Origin: Cristatella mucedo
Taxonomy: Eukaryota > Bryozoa > Phylactolaemata > Cristatellidae
Direction of reading: 5' to 3'
Assembly: GCA_009760855.2 (NCBI GenBank)
Contig: WPIO01000013.1
Coordinates: 2,304,001-2,362,500 of the forward strand
Length of the DNA: 58,500 bases
The position numbers and the translations under genes are program-made. Positions 1 through 12,100 of this stretch are shown here, piece by piece. Positions within the stretch are counted from its first letter, which is position 1. Every line of letters starts with the position of its first letter. The notes beneath the pieces are model-generated. The model was given only the letters and a program-made list of their open reading frames with translations, did no database searches and was not told the DNA's origin.

Positions 1-65
1 ATAAAGCGCCCTCAGAGAACTTAATCTCTTTCTAGGCGCTTTACATTTGCTGCAAAGTGATACGC
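1..65 (-). repeat. Family B type LINE/SINE tail fragment
   Basis: The minus strand reads the recurrent tail (TTTGCAGCAAATGTAAAGCG then the CTAGAAAGAGATTAAG type) seen many times in the window. The window edge cuts it. Confidence 0.8.
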
Positions 66-849
66 AATAGAATAGTAAGTAAAATCATGCTTGAAAAACA
101 AACAAAATGAAGTGATGCCAAAAAAGCAATCCGAAACATGGTTACTTCGTTCTCCCCAACAATTCGGTACTCCAAATGGCATGCATTTGCTTTGACCTTT
201 AAACAAGCGTCTCAACATTTCCTACACATGGCTTGCACACCATATCTAATCCCCTTGCCTTATCCTGACCTCCCAGTTTGCACCCAAAGTAGACGTAAAA
301 ACTAGTAAAGAGAACTAATAAACTCTCTTTCAAGACACATTGCACGTGCGTTCGTTGCCACAGCCCCGGCTCGTTACTTCGCGATGCATTGCCGGCATTC
401 GTGCAAGGGCCATCAGGTCTCCAATGGAGCTGAGGGTTAGTTTTTGACGAAGGAGCTTGGATGGTTGTAGTTGTAGTTTTTGTCGCGTCAACCGAGCACT
501 GCCCCTTCGGCCAGACCTTTGGTGGTGGTGTGGGGCGGACGGTTGAAATAGGGGTGTGCCGAGTGTAACGAGGGCCGCTTGACCTCACCTGCTCGCTAAT
601 CGATTACCAAAGCGCGACCGACCTTGAACTTGGTATGCAAACGAATCTCTGCATCGGAACTGGAACTCCAACAGCCGACTCTGCTGCAGCTGCTGCTTCT
701 GCAAAAGGCGGCCGGCAGCGTATTGCTACAGGCGGTGCTCGGCACAGCAGCGGCCTGGTCGCTGCATTGCGCCTTACTTCGCCCAGTCGTCGGCAGCCAT
801 CGAGCCGCTCTCGCGAGACAACGTCTGTTGGCTACCCACCAACCCTCCG
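66..849. other. No gene seen
   Basis: Overlapping open frames on both strands are GC-rich shadows without recognisable protein features. I find no RNA gene or repeat I can name. Confidence 0.6.
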
Positions 850-940
850 ACCGTGTCTCATTTGCAGTAAATGTAAAGTGCCTAGAAAGAGATTGAGTTC
901 CCTGAGGGCACTGTATCAAATGTATTATTACTGTTATGAT
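850..940 (+). repeat. Family B type tail fragment
   Basis: Contains GTAAAGTGCCTAGAAAGAGA, then a TTGAGTT...CTGAGGGCACT segment and an ATT-rich end, matching the common tail. Confidence 0.8.
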
Positions 941-2621
941 TATTACAGCATGCTCGCCGAAAACCATAAATGGCTCTGAGTGCACTAAACCTCTTCTCCC
1001 CAGCACCCGCTTAGTCTTTGCGGCTTTGTGGATTTACAGGCGGGGATACCTGTACATTATATGACGTTACAGAAGCTGCAGATCAGGTGCGGCACGTGCT
1101 CTTGAGCTGCAGCAACGAGCTGGTGGTTTGACGGGTACGTGGCTGGCCCAAGAGGTGCCACGCCTGCCGGACGCCCCCTCAAGTCCAGCGTAGCGTAAAA
1201 AGCGGCGCTTTCTGTTGGCACGAGGACGCAACTCGCTGCTTTAAAACCAACAAGTTTTTCGCCGCGACTAAACCCTGCGCAGACTACACTCAGAGCGTGA
1301 CTGCCTCGGCCCCATGTTTCGAGCGTAGTTGCAGCCATCGATATCCCGCTGCCAGCTTTCTTTCCGCAGTCAGGCCAAGACGCCGACCAAGTCTCCACGC
1401 TCCTCGCAGGCTCTCAATAGCACAAACACTCTTGCTGGGGAAATACGTCCCTGCACTTAGGCTACCTACGTCTATTGTAGGGAACGACCCAAATAAGACG
1501 GAGGAGCCCGGACCACCGGAGCCCAGACCCTGACTAGAGAACTAGCGCTCCTCTTCCACCGTGAAGGCACGAGTACCTCACATACTACACCGAACCACTT
1601 CTAGTTCGCATCGGCAAATCCCTCTGCCAGAACCACGTGCACACACAAACACACACACACACACACACACACACAAGCACAAAATGCGAGCCACGGGCGC
1701 TATGGGACCGTTTTCGGCGGAGTTCACCGAGTCCTCCAGGCTCTGCCTCGCTCTGACCCGTCAATCGCCGGCCAACAGCCCGCCCTCCTCCCTCACTTTC
1801 AGAGAAACGAGACCGGCAACTGCTGGCGACGGCGTCAAAACTGAGCCAAAGATGAAGAAGGAACCCCGAGCGAGCGTCGCCCTACCATTGTACCCAGGCT
1901 GGGTTCGGTTGGCTGGGACCGGACGGCTATACTGAGGGTTAGGGTCACCGGCTAGGCCGGGGTCGGACCCTACGGCATGGCCGGATGTATGCGGTGACGT
2001 GAGGTCACCGGGGCTCTTGGGTACGGGAAGTTGGCCAAGTAAGTCGTGGTGTTGGAGGCTCCCGGTCTCGCCGAGTTATGCACCTGGATTCGTGCAGGCG
2101 TGCTCCGGCGATGCTGCCACGCACGCAAGGGAACGAGTACCCAAGGCCCGAGTGGAGCTGGATAGCTCGCTCGTTGTTGACTTGTCTATACCGCGTTCCC
2201 CATGTAGCGTTTTCGTGACCCCGTGTGTTGGCGTCTTTCGGTGGAAGCTTACGACTGTGGTAGTTGTCGACTCGGACTAGCCAGCAGTTACTCAGCCAGC
2301 CGGGTTTTGGACGGCGTACGCTCGTACTGTTGGACTCGGAGTCGGTACAACGACAGGACTGCGGAAGCCGACTGACCCCAACTAACACGTTTGTTCGCGC
2401 TTGCTACGTCATCTTGCGCTCCCATAGTGTATAATGTATAGGATCCTCCTTGTATACTTGTTTAGTTCCCCTGTTGTTGTTGGCGCATGCGTTATTATAA
2501 AGAGGTTTAACCTGACGGCCGCTCGTCTTACCCTAGCTCGGCGGCATGGCGAGCGGCAGCGTGGCCGGAGGATGGCGGGTATTAGCCTCTGACCCCTGGG
2601 ACCCGGTTACACCATTATATA
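941..2621. other. No gene seen; CA microsatellite inside
   Basis: Contains a CA repeat at about 1639-1675 but no convincing exon. The open frames have low-complexity or inconsistent content. Confidence 0.6.
1639..1675. repeat. CA microsatellite
   Basis: About 18 CA units with one interruption. Confidence 0.95.
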
Positions 2622-2975
2622 ACTAGCCGGGACAGTGGGGTTGACTAGCCAGCCGGAATCAATCGCCTCAAGATCCTACTACGACCGCTGGGTCCTCTGG
2701 CTCGCAGCTCGAGAATGCAGGTGCTCTTTAGCCACCTCTCTCGTTCTCACGGGAACCGTTTACCATGACCGCTGCGTCCTAGAGGACGCATGTGCTTTGT
2801 CAGCCACCTTTCTCGTTCTCACGGAAACCCGTCGGGCAACTCCAGGACGGCTGGCGGCGACAGCGACCTCGGGCAAGCGTTGCCATATTCTTAAATTGCT
2901 AGCCGGGACTATAGGGTTGACAGGCCAGCCGATATCAATCACCCCGCGATCCCACTAAGACGGCTGCGTCCTCTT
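2622..2975 (+). repeat. Diverged tandem-repeat patch
   Basis: A unit of about 75 bases beginning GCCGGGAC and containing GGTTGAC...GCCAGCCG occurs at 2625 and again near 2898. Inside it, GCCACCT(C/T)TCTCGTTCTC recurs at about 2730 and 2802. It looks like a degenerate minisatellite. Confidence 0.7.
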
Positions 2976-2982
2976 GCTCAAC

Positions 2983-3014
2983 GCTCAGCAGGACAGAGGT
3001 GTGTCCTGCTGAGC
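2983..3014. repeat. 13-bp hairpin
   Basis: GCTCAGCAGGACA and its exact reverse complement are separated by six bases. Confidence 0.75.
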
Positions 3015-3059
3015 AGTTCTTTCGCGCCCTAAAATTGAGCCAGGCTGGCGCTGAACTGC

Positions 3060-3212
3060 ACATATGCCAGCTTACACTGTGCTTGCTGCTTGCAAATGTT
3101 ACCCATCAATCGTTTAGTAACGCTTTATATACAGCATCTGTAAAGTTACAAGAAAGAGATACAAATTCCTGAGGGCGCTAAGCAAATTTATTATTATAAT
3201 TATTATTATGCT
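3060..3212 (+). repeat. Diverged LINE/SINE tail (variant also at 31855)
   Basis: The order GCTTACACT...GCTGCTTGC, ATCAATCGT, GTAAAGT, GAGGGCGCT and ATT-rich end is shared with the element at 31855-32005. It is a variant of the common tail. Confidence 0.7.
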
Positions 3213-3461
3213 TACGTTTCTTAAACTCTCAAATCACCTCTTAGATGGCATACATTCGGCGGTCGGCAAGGCCCTCCTAATCTCAAACAATTTAGAAAAA
3301 TAGTGAATTTCAGAATCATTGCAGCGGCTTCAGACTATACGGTACCACGAAGCGTTCACGGTAATGCGAAGCCGCTAGCGGATGCCGGGTGCTAACACCT
3401 GTACTATGGCAGCCAGTAAATGGCTTAAGATATAATATTATAATAACACTACTTAGAACTT

Positions 3462-3533
3462 GGGGGTGTAGCTTAGTGGTAGAGCGTCCGCTTTGCATGT
3501 GAAAGGCCCCGGGTTCGATCCCCGGCTCCTCCA
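3462..3533 (+). tRNA. tRNA-Ala(UGC)-like gene or pseudogene
   Basis: A 72-base cloverleaf with box A (GTAGCTTAGTGGTAGAGC), anticodon loop TTTGCAT (UGC) and box B GGTTCGATCCC. The D and T stems pair. The acceptor stem has a U-U mismatch and a G-U pair, and the anticodon stem has a C-A mismatch. No oligo-T terminator follows closely. It could be a decayed gene or a tRNA-derived insertion. Confidence 0.65.
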
Positions 3534-3569
3534 TACGTTATGGATGTACAGTTGCCGGCAGCAAGAGAG

Positions 3570-3765
3570 TAGCAGTGTTTCAGACCCTTGGAGTCGACTT
3601 CCAGTCTAGAACCTGGAAGGCTGACGCCTTTAACCGCGACGGTCTTTCAGCGGACGAGTGAAAAAGCTAATTTATTGTCAATACAGAGCAAGAGAAGGCT
3701 GCAACTGGTTCAGAGTAGGTAGGGAGAGGAGCCAAGCCGTGGCGGGCCCTATGGGTCAGCGTCAC
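3570..3765 (-). mobile_element. Family A LINE fragment (reverse transcriptase C-terminal region)
   Basis: Matches the minus strand of the family A copy at about 24680-24895, including GGAGCCAAGCCGTGG and AGCTAATTTAT. It is heavily diverged. Confidence 0.7.
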
Positions 3766-4321
3766 TCTTTTTGCATAAACATGTCTGTGCGTACGTGAAA
3801 CGATGGTATGCTGCAACTTCTAGGTAGCTGTTTATAGACGCTATCGAATCATAGCTTATAGGCACCGCATATATCTGTGGTTTACTAAGCATAGATGGAG
3901 GTTCGAAGTAAGAGTAAATTAAACCGTACAACGGTTGGCATTCAACTAGTGTGCTGGCCTGCTGTTGCTGGACAGAGGTGGCACCTGTGATCTTCGAGTA
4001 GACTGAGTACTAAATGCAATACCATAAGGTTTGGCATCTTCCAGTTGCTGCCGTTTTCTACCATTGTCGCTGCTGCTTCGTGGTGCCAGCTGCACAGGCA
4101 TTTGTCGGCCTTGAATAGACTACACTAATGCACTTGCTGCAAAGGACTTCCGTCCAGGAGCCGCTATAACGCGTTTGTAGCATTTACATATTATTGTGAG
4201 CCCTTCTGAGTGAAAAATATTTTTAGTGACTCCTGTAATAATTAATAACTTTAATGCCCACATAATTTGCTCAGGTTGTGAACGATTGGGGGGGTAGCTA
4301 ATTTTTCTCATTTTAAGGATG

Positions 4322-4323
<2 letters not shown>
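3766..4323. other. No gene seen
   Basis: No exon, RNA gene or named repeat is recognisable up to the AT microsatellite. Confidence 0.6.

Positions 4324-4412
<89 letters not shown>
4324..4412. repeat. Compound AT/GT microsatellite
   Basis: About 33 AT units run directly into about 11 GT units. Confidence 0.97.
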
Positions 4413-5039
4413 ATGATGCATGCAATTAATTTGTATATTAACGCAAGAGAACTCAAAACACAGGTATTTAGCTGGGCTCCAGCCCGAGCACACTAACCGT
4501 TAAAGACCTTATTCCTAGGCCAAACCAGTTTTACTTAAGTATATGAGCTGTAGATCGCTTTCATCAAATTGCTTCCTGCTAGCGAAATAAGCTCGGATTG
4601 TGGAACGCACGATTTGTTCAAACTAGGTCCTCTCCTGCTACCGACTCGAGAGCTTCACTTTAAGCCTCCACTGTCCTTACTTCATGACTGTCCTTACTTG
4701 GCTGGGCTTCTCACGTTGATCTTTTATTACGCGAGGTGGAACGCAGACGCTGCTGCTAGCGAAACGAAATTTGCCCAGGATTTGAATATACGCTATAAAC
4801 AACTCGTCAGTTTAATGGCTACACGAAGCTATGGATGACAATAACCGCATGCCTAGGTACGCTCGTATGCTGGCACACATCTACTGCACCACAGATCATA
4901 CTGTAGTTTGATACCTACACAGCTAAGGGTGAGAAAGATAACTGTCTACTTTAGATCATTCTTGCCTAGTTGCACCCAGACTTGCCTCTTCTACCTCATG
5001 ACTCTGCTGAGCCTGTAATGCATTTTGCTTTGTCTTTAG

Positions 5040-5340
5040 AATGGTCCGAATGTAGATTACGAAATGACAACTATTCTCCTGCTGCCGACTATGGCTCATC
5101 ATTTACAGTGGTCCTGAGCTGCTTCTTACATGCTACTCACTATCTCAACTGCTCTCCTGAATCTGCGATGCTTCCCACTTTCTCTTTGTTGCTTAAGATG
5201 AAGCCTCCTGGTTACCGATTTCGCACCGAAAGCCGCTTAGGCTGTGAGTGAGCTCTATAAAGACTATGTGGGTGTTTCGCAGGAGAGTTTTGTGGAGTTA
5301 CAGATACATAACATTACATTACAAGGAGGCACCACTGGCC
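5040..5340 (+). mobile_element. Family A LINE 3' end
   Basis: Translates to the family A C-terminus ([39 protein letters not shown]). The 3' UTR with GTGGAGTTACAGAT and ATTAC repeats follows at 5293-5325. Confidence 0.88.
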
Positions 5341-5904
5341 CAACTGAATTCCCACTTTCACGGTAGTACTGTCGCACCTAGACGAGAGATTGTCACATAT
5401 ATTTGTATTTCAGGTTCTTTTTTTCTGCCGTTGACTTGAGGTTCCCCTTTAGTGCCATTGAAAAGAATTGTCTTTGTAGTAGCTAGTGACTTGGCGGTTT
5501 CAAATGCTAGATTGAATATAGAATGCCCATTAATCAAAAATCAAAGGCATCTCAGTGATCGGTTACCGTCGTTTTGTGCTCCCTTCCCCTTACGAGTACA
5601 GTAGTATAAAAAGCTTTATATATTCGCCTGTGTATTTCCACGACGATAGTGTTTTGGAACTCCCGATTCCTCATTATAAGCTTCCACGCTTGACGAAATA
5701 GTTGTGTCATAGCACATGATAGGTTGAAGCGTCGTGCATGCTCGATGCTGGTATGTACATGGTTACTTTACCCACTAAGGTGGTGAATAAAAATGCAACA
5801 GTTTTAATTTCTACCAAAGATAAGCAATTTCCCGACTGAGGTATGTGCAAGCAGAACTCGCATTCACAGTCGATCCAAGCATACATTGAGCATATGGCAG
5901 TTGG

Positions 5905-5914
5905 TTTATTTATT
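5905..5914 (-). promoter_or_regulatory. CCT1 polyadenylation signals
   Basis: Two overlapping AATAAA hexamers on the minus strand begin about 49 bases after the CCT1 stop. This would give a very short 3' UTR. Confidence 0.65.
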
Positions 5915-5962
5915 GTCATGCTCCGAAATTTCCATCACACAAATGGCCAAAAAGCTTTGCAG

Positions 5963-6176
5963 CTAACCATCAATCGAACCTGACTGCATGGCATCAGCAT
6001 ATGAATGACCATGGTCTTTCTTTTCAGCACTAAGCTTGATCATATCGTCAATCCGGAGGATCGTAATCGCGGCTTCGGTGGCGAATTTGAAACTCTTAAT
6101 CTTAGAGATTGCAGGCTCAAAAACACCAGCCTTCTTATTATCTCTCACAACCCCATTATTAAGATCAAGACCAATC
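5963..6176 (-). CDS. CCT1: CCT1 exon 11 (stop codon)
   Basis: Codes residues 488-558 and the TAG stop: [45 protein letters not shown] and a short Asp/Gly tail. Two overlapping AATAAA hexamers lie about 50 bases past the stop. Confidence 0.96.
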
Positions 6177-9100
6177 CTAAAAAGACAGAACGACAGTATT
6201 TCTTCAGCCATCGACCAATCTTGTTCAAAGCATGGAGAACCTGGAGAGTAAGTCTCATTCAGGTTTGAGAACAAAGCAATTTCTCTACACGTAGCCAGGC
6301 AAACCTGATCAACAGAGGCAGCTGCAGGTGTGTGCAAACATACCATCTGTACTCGGCGTGCTCAGGTTTAGTTTGCGACGTGTTGTGGTATGCTCGTAGC
6401 TTGGCTACCAGGTCGGATGCATCGTGAGCTGCATTGACAGCCAGCTGCTTAGGTATAACCAAGAGTGCTCTTGCAAATTCAGCAATAGCAAGCTGTTCTC
6501 TTGAACTCTGAAGAAGTTAAAAGCGATTCACACGACTCAAAAAATGTAACGAGGCCTTGACATCACGAGACGTGCATGTCTCTATCGAATCAATATTATT
6601 CGATAAGAGCAAGAAGGCTCGTCAAAATAGCCTGCTAAGTGCATGAAATAAAAAAGCAAAATGAAAATGTGGTCGGGACTGGCTGCTGACTAAATTTCCC
6701 AATATATTAAACAGCTTTAGGAGCATACACCGAAGCCAAAAATCGCCACCCCATGTAACAATAAAAAAAAATGATGGCCATTGCTGAATGGGAAGGTCGT
6801 TTGAGGAAGTAGCAAAGCAACTGTAGCAAAGGAAATTAGCAAAGCAGAAGCTTCGGATGAGAAAGCGCCATCAGCAGTGCACAAACAAAGCATCGTTTAC
6901 ACATTGTGGAGTCACTTTAACAGTCTTTTCAGGATAAGCAGAGCAAAAGCACATGCAGAGCCAACAGTCACTAGCAGAACGAACAACTGAGCTGCTACTT
7001 AAGTGTACTGAGAAGGACCAACAGCAATAAATAAAAAAGGCACCACTGTAGCAATTCAGTATGAAAGAGTTAAGATGCTGTTTACCTTGCATGCATGTAC
7101 ATGTGAGTTACGTCAGTTTTTGCTCGTGCCCGCACTCGACCAGGAACAAAACCGCCCAATCGGCGACAAGGGGCACATAACAAATTTCCAGGAAGATCAA
7201 TCTAGTGGCCATAATTAAAACTAACTGGTAAGGCCACACAGGTCAGGACCACCGAGTCATGGTACCACATATCCCTACCGATTAGTGGCTGATTCTGGCT
7301 ACTGGTCAAGCATTTCTTTCTAGCTTTACCTTCATTAAGATATAATATTCGACATTCAGGAACTAACTTTTTGAAAGACGTGTTTAATCTTAGTCACAGC
7401 CAACTAGAAAGGCTTGACCGGCAAAGTCGGATTTTGTCGACATTAAAGTAATAGCAGCTGCTATGGGCCAGACTTGACTGAAAACTATGAGTTTTAACAA
7501 ACGATGGCTAAGAAACAAGCACGGGCCCAAGAAGAACCCAGCAAATGGCCTACAGCAACCTCTTAAGAAAGATCTGGAGTAGGATAACACCGAGTGCTGC
7601 CGACAAGTAGCAGAGTAACAAGGCTGAGGAATTCCACTGTCGCTGCTATCATGGAGAAGTTTTAGCACAATTATGTCACTTAAACCAGAAATTATTCCGA
7701 CAGGATCTCCCATATTCTAGGAGTTGTCCGATCGGCAACCGGTTAAGATCTCGGTGATTGTATGAACATTGTAGGCATGACTAATAAAATCGGTAAAATC
7801 TCCCATTTGCTCTTCGTACCACCATCCCGTTCAAGCTGACGAACTTGCGAATCCTTGGTAAGGGTAAGTAGGATAGTGCTACAGAGACGCTGAGGGTTAT
7901 GCAACCTGCTTATTGCGCACCCAGTGCACCGAACTGGCACTCGGTAATTGGCTGCACAGCTTGGCAAGCTGCAGAGCTCATCTCGCCGAGCGGTAAACTA
8001 TCTCAGTACCCCTCGTCCAGCAGCAGTGGCAGATAGAAAGAGCTGCTGCCATGCTACTGCAAAGCAAGGTGGCCAGCTGAGGGATAGGGGCATGCTTCTA
8101 GCAATGATTGGCTGGTCTGACCGTCAGTCTAAGTCCCAATGCAGATTTAGGCACATCTTAACAATTCTGGCTCTGCACCTACACCCAGCACAACTCAGCA
8201 TCACATGCTTGTGGCAAGTTAACCCAGAACACACAAAATTCTGCAGGGAAACTCTATCTGGCTTCATTGCTCTACCAAATGATGTAATTCTGTTGACACC
8301 ATATTTTAGATCATGAGTGACAAAAATCAATGCAGAGCACGGAATCCCAATGGCCACCCCAAAATAGACTTTTTAGGAGATCCTTTTTATAAAAAAAAGA
8401 CTTTTTAGGAGATCCTTTTTTCGTGCATCTGACTAGCAATGAGCATAGCAGGACGAAATGGGAAAAGAACGGCCCTCGAAACGTACAGTGAAAGTGAGTT
8501 ATACAAGCGCAAAAAATAGGAGGCAAGCTAAACAAGAAACGGCACTTAACTACTGAGATTGGCAGTCATAATCACAATAGGCAGCAGCTAATCAGGAACA
8601 CGGAACAAGCAAATGCATATAACGATGGTTTTGAATGACGACATCAGTCCTGGACAGACCTAAATAGCATTGATGTAGTCCAAGGTCTTACCACTGATGT
8701 CGCAAGGTTCTCCAAGTAGATGGACAAAGCTGCTTCAACACATCCACCACCAGGCACGACACTCTTTGACTCCATAACTCGTTTAACAACACACAATGCA
8801 TCATGGACTGAACGCTCCATCTCGTCAACCATGTAATCGTTGGCACCTCGTAATATAATGGAAGCAGCAGTGCGTGCCTTGGGCCTACGAACCAAATGAC
8901 CAGTGATTACTTGCAGCAGCAAAAATTAGGATACTGTACCATATAACAGTATATAGTAATAATATACAACTATAATAAGGTGTACTTGTTAGTTACTAAC
9001 TCCATCACAGTCACTGTCAAAAGAGCTGGTGATACAATGCGATACCTGTCCAGGAAGTAATCCGGATAGGTAGACTGGAGCAAGAGAATAACTAAAAGTG

Positions 9101-12100
9101 AGTGAGAACTTTTGAGGTCGATATGCTGCTTGATGGGGAACTGGTGCAGTTGTAAGAAGTGGTGCAATGTGGCAATTCCAAGATTAACGACAGACAAGCC
9201 TACCTGTAGAATTTGCACCAACTGCAAACGCCTTATTCCACAGGCATGAAGATGTGTGGGCAGTGAGTTACAGAAGTCGAGATGGGATGTCACAAATGCA
9301 CGTACCAATTTAGATGTACTATCCCTGTCTAAACAACCTCCAAATTTTAGCAATGCTATGTAGCTGAAAGTAGGCATATTTGATTGCACTCCTGCCAAAT
9401 ATCACTAAATCAAAGGCCAGGAGCTCTATATCGAGCAAGGGAAAGACAATATTAGATATAATGACTAGTGCAAACAGAGTACGATGATCGAGTTGAAAGA
9501 AAAAAACATAAGCAATTAGCTGGAGCAGGTCCTACCCCAGGTCAGCCTTGCATAACGAACTTATAACTCACTCTCTCTTATCCACGACTAAACCATGTCA
9601 GCCAACGTCTCTGCTGACGACAAGCTTTACAGATAGGCATGCTATCTGCTATGCTGACAGAATACCGAGTCACTAAAATTCGACCGAGAAGACACAGGAG
9701 CTGATACAACACAAATATCTCGAGGAAGAACTACACTACATGATTAAAAGACAAAGGCTAGATATAAAAAATAGCTGACAACAGAAACAACTAACAAGGT
9801 AAAACAGACTAGAAAGTCTTAAGCAGAAGACCAACATAACAAAGCAATGCGTTCAAAGCATTAATTAAACAACACTGCCCTACTTTCGTGCACTGCTGAA
9901 AACCATACATATACGAACAGCCAGAGGCACGCTGCCTCAGTTAAATCTACAAGGTCAATTCTGCTACCACACTACAGCAGAACTCAAGTGTGCCCACCCC
10001 TCTTGAGTATGTTCCATCTTGCAGAGAAGAGTCTGAACGTGCTCCTCTAGGTATAAACTCAATTGTGCAATCAGTGGTAGGAACCACAAGGCACAGAGTA
10101 TCACTCTCCGAATAATATGTAAGACGTCACACTGAGCTGCAAATAGCAAGAATCCAATAGCCTTGCATTACTTTTATCGAGTCTTCATAACATGGTTAAT
10201 TTAGTCCACAGGTACAAAACATTTACAGTTAGCACACATGGCTAGCATCGATATCCGGAATTTGTGATACATTTGGAAGTCATTTTGGGTCTTTACTGAT
10301 AAATAGTTAGCCTTCAAGGAAAATTGTTTTGCCACATGAAGAATCGGGTGGGTGATTGCAGAACCTCTTATTTAAGTCACACACAGGTCTAGGGCATGTT
10401 GGTTAGCAAATTGGTGATACCATATTGCAGAATAAACAGCTTAAATAACAAGTGTGGGATTCACAACGAACTCGGCAGCAATACGGATGCACAAGCTGGT
10501 GCCATTGGATAGATGCAATGAATGCAAGCAAGCATAATTCGCTAAAATAAAGGCAAGCTGGTTGCAACTATTATCTTTGTGTATGTTATGACAGCATTGG
10601 TCATTAACGAATATTTACATGAAATATAGAAGTAAAAAAGCTAGCAACACAAGATAGCAGGCGAATAAACAGATGCTGAAAATGCAACTGACTTTTAGTA
10701 GGGCAAAAAATCAGACAACGTACCCACGAATTAAGATCAGTTCGTCGTCACAAATTTTCTCTTGAGCTACCTCGTCAGCACCACCAAGCAAGGATGAATC
10801 GAAAGACTCGTCACCTTCCATGTTAGCTAATGTCATAGTCAAAGTCGCTGAAAGAGAAAGAGGGCATCACATGATTACCACCGCAAGTACTACAATGCCT
10901 GGCTACCCCCCCCCAATAGTGATTTATGAATCAGCATGCTACCTCCAGTGGCTTTAGCAATACGTTTGAGATCTGTCTTTTTGCATCTACGAACAGCCAT
11001 GGCGCCTGCCTCCACGAAATATTTGAGGCACAGGTCGTCGATGCCACCGGTGGTAAGTATAACGTTGGCACCAGAGGCCAAAATTTTTTGAATTCTCTCC
11101 TTCGTAATGTCGGATTCCCTACAAAGTAGGAGTACACACGTCAGAAAGCACAATATGCACCCACTACGATCTCTTAAGAACAACAGCAAAGCTCCCAAAT
11201 GATATAAGACGAGTGAAATATTACGTTTTCTTCGCTTAAAGTCTTGCTGTCTCACACAAAATTTAGTTACTGGCAACGCAGCAGAGGTCAAAGTAGCCTC
11301 CAGTATGAGGTCAGAATCGGCCCATCTCAGTGCTGCTGAAGCAACAGCTACGATTGGCACAGTTTTGGTGTGCGTGGTACAGCTTAGGCATGCTACACAG
11401 GAGGGACAGCAACAAAGGTGGTCAACTGCTGGCTCAGTTCACGAAAGGCGAGTTACCGGCAAGTCACTGGATGCACAGCACAAAGATAAAAACAGAGCAG
11501 CTAATGGCAGTAAAGAAAGCTTCGGGCCCTAAACGCGACAAGGTATCACCTGCCCACAGCATGCCTACGACGACCATCATAAAAAATAATCATAAGACGT
11601 TTGTAGCGCATCGTAAGAGAACCAAATCTCTTTTGAATCACTTTACAGAAGCTGGAAAAATTAACGTTGAGAAGCACACAAAACACTTCACTAGTCACTC
11701 TCAACTACTGCACAGAAACCAATTTACCAACGACATACATACCTGTCACGAATATCCCCAAGCTTGGTGGGGTCTTCTATCAAGATCTGTATTCCGAGCT
11801 TCATTTTAGCTTTCTGGAGGGAGAAATCAAGACAGGCAATCTTTGCATTGACTACTCTCTTTGGCATCTGCTGTGATGCTATTGTGCAGTTGAGAGCGTA
11901 GCCATGTATCAACTGAGTTTCACGAGCACTTTGTCCATGGGCCTTCAGAACGTTCACTGCTTTAATAGGGTATCTACAAAGATATCATATATTAAAATGA
12001 AATTAACTGACAAGCATCTTTTGACAAAGGCAGATAAACTTATTTGTAGGGGGCATCGGCAGCACGTGGAAGTGACTGGAAGGAAGTACCTGAAGCCACC

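Noticed and set aside
1561-1935. 124-codon plus-strand open frame
   Set aside because: It spans a CA repeat (His-Thr run), has no domain and no splice or promoter context.
4120-4493. Open frames rich in Tyr-Ile or Thr-His
   Set aside because: They are translations of the AT and GT microsatellites.
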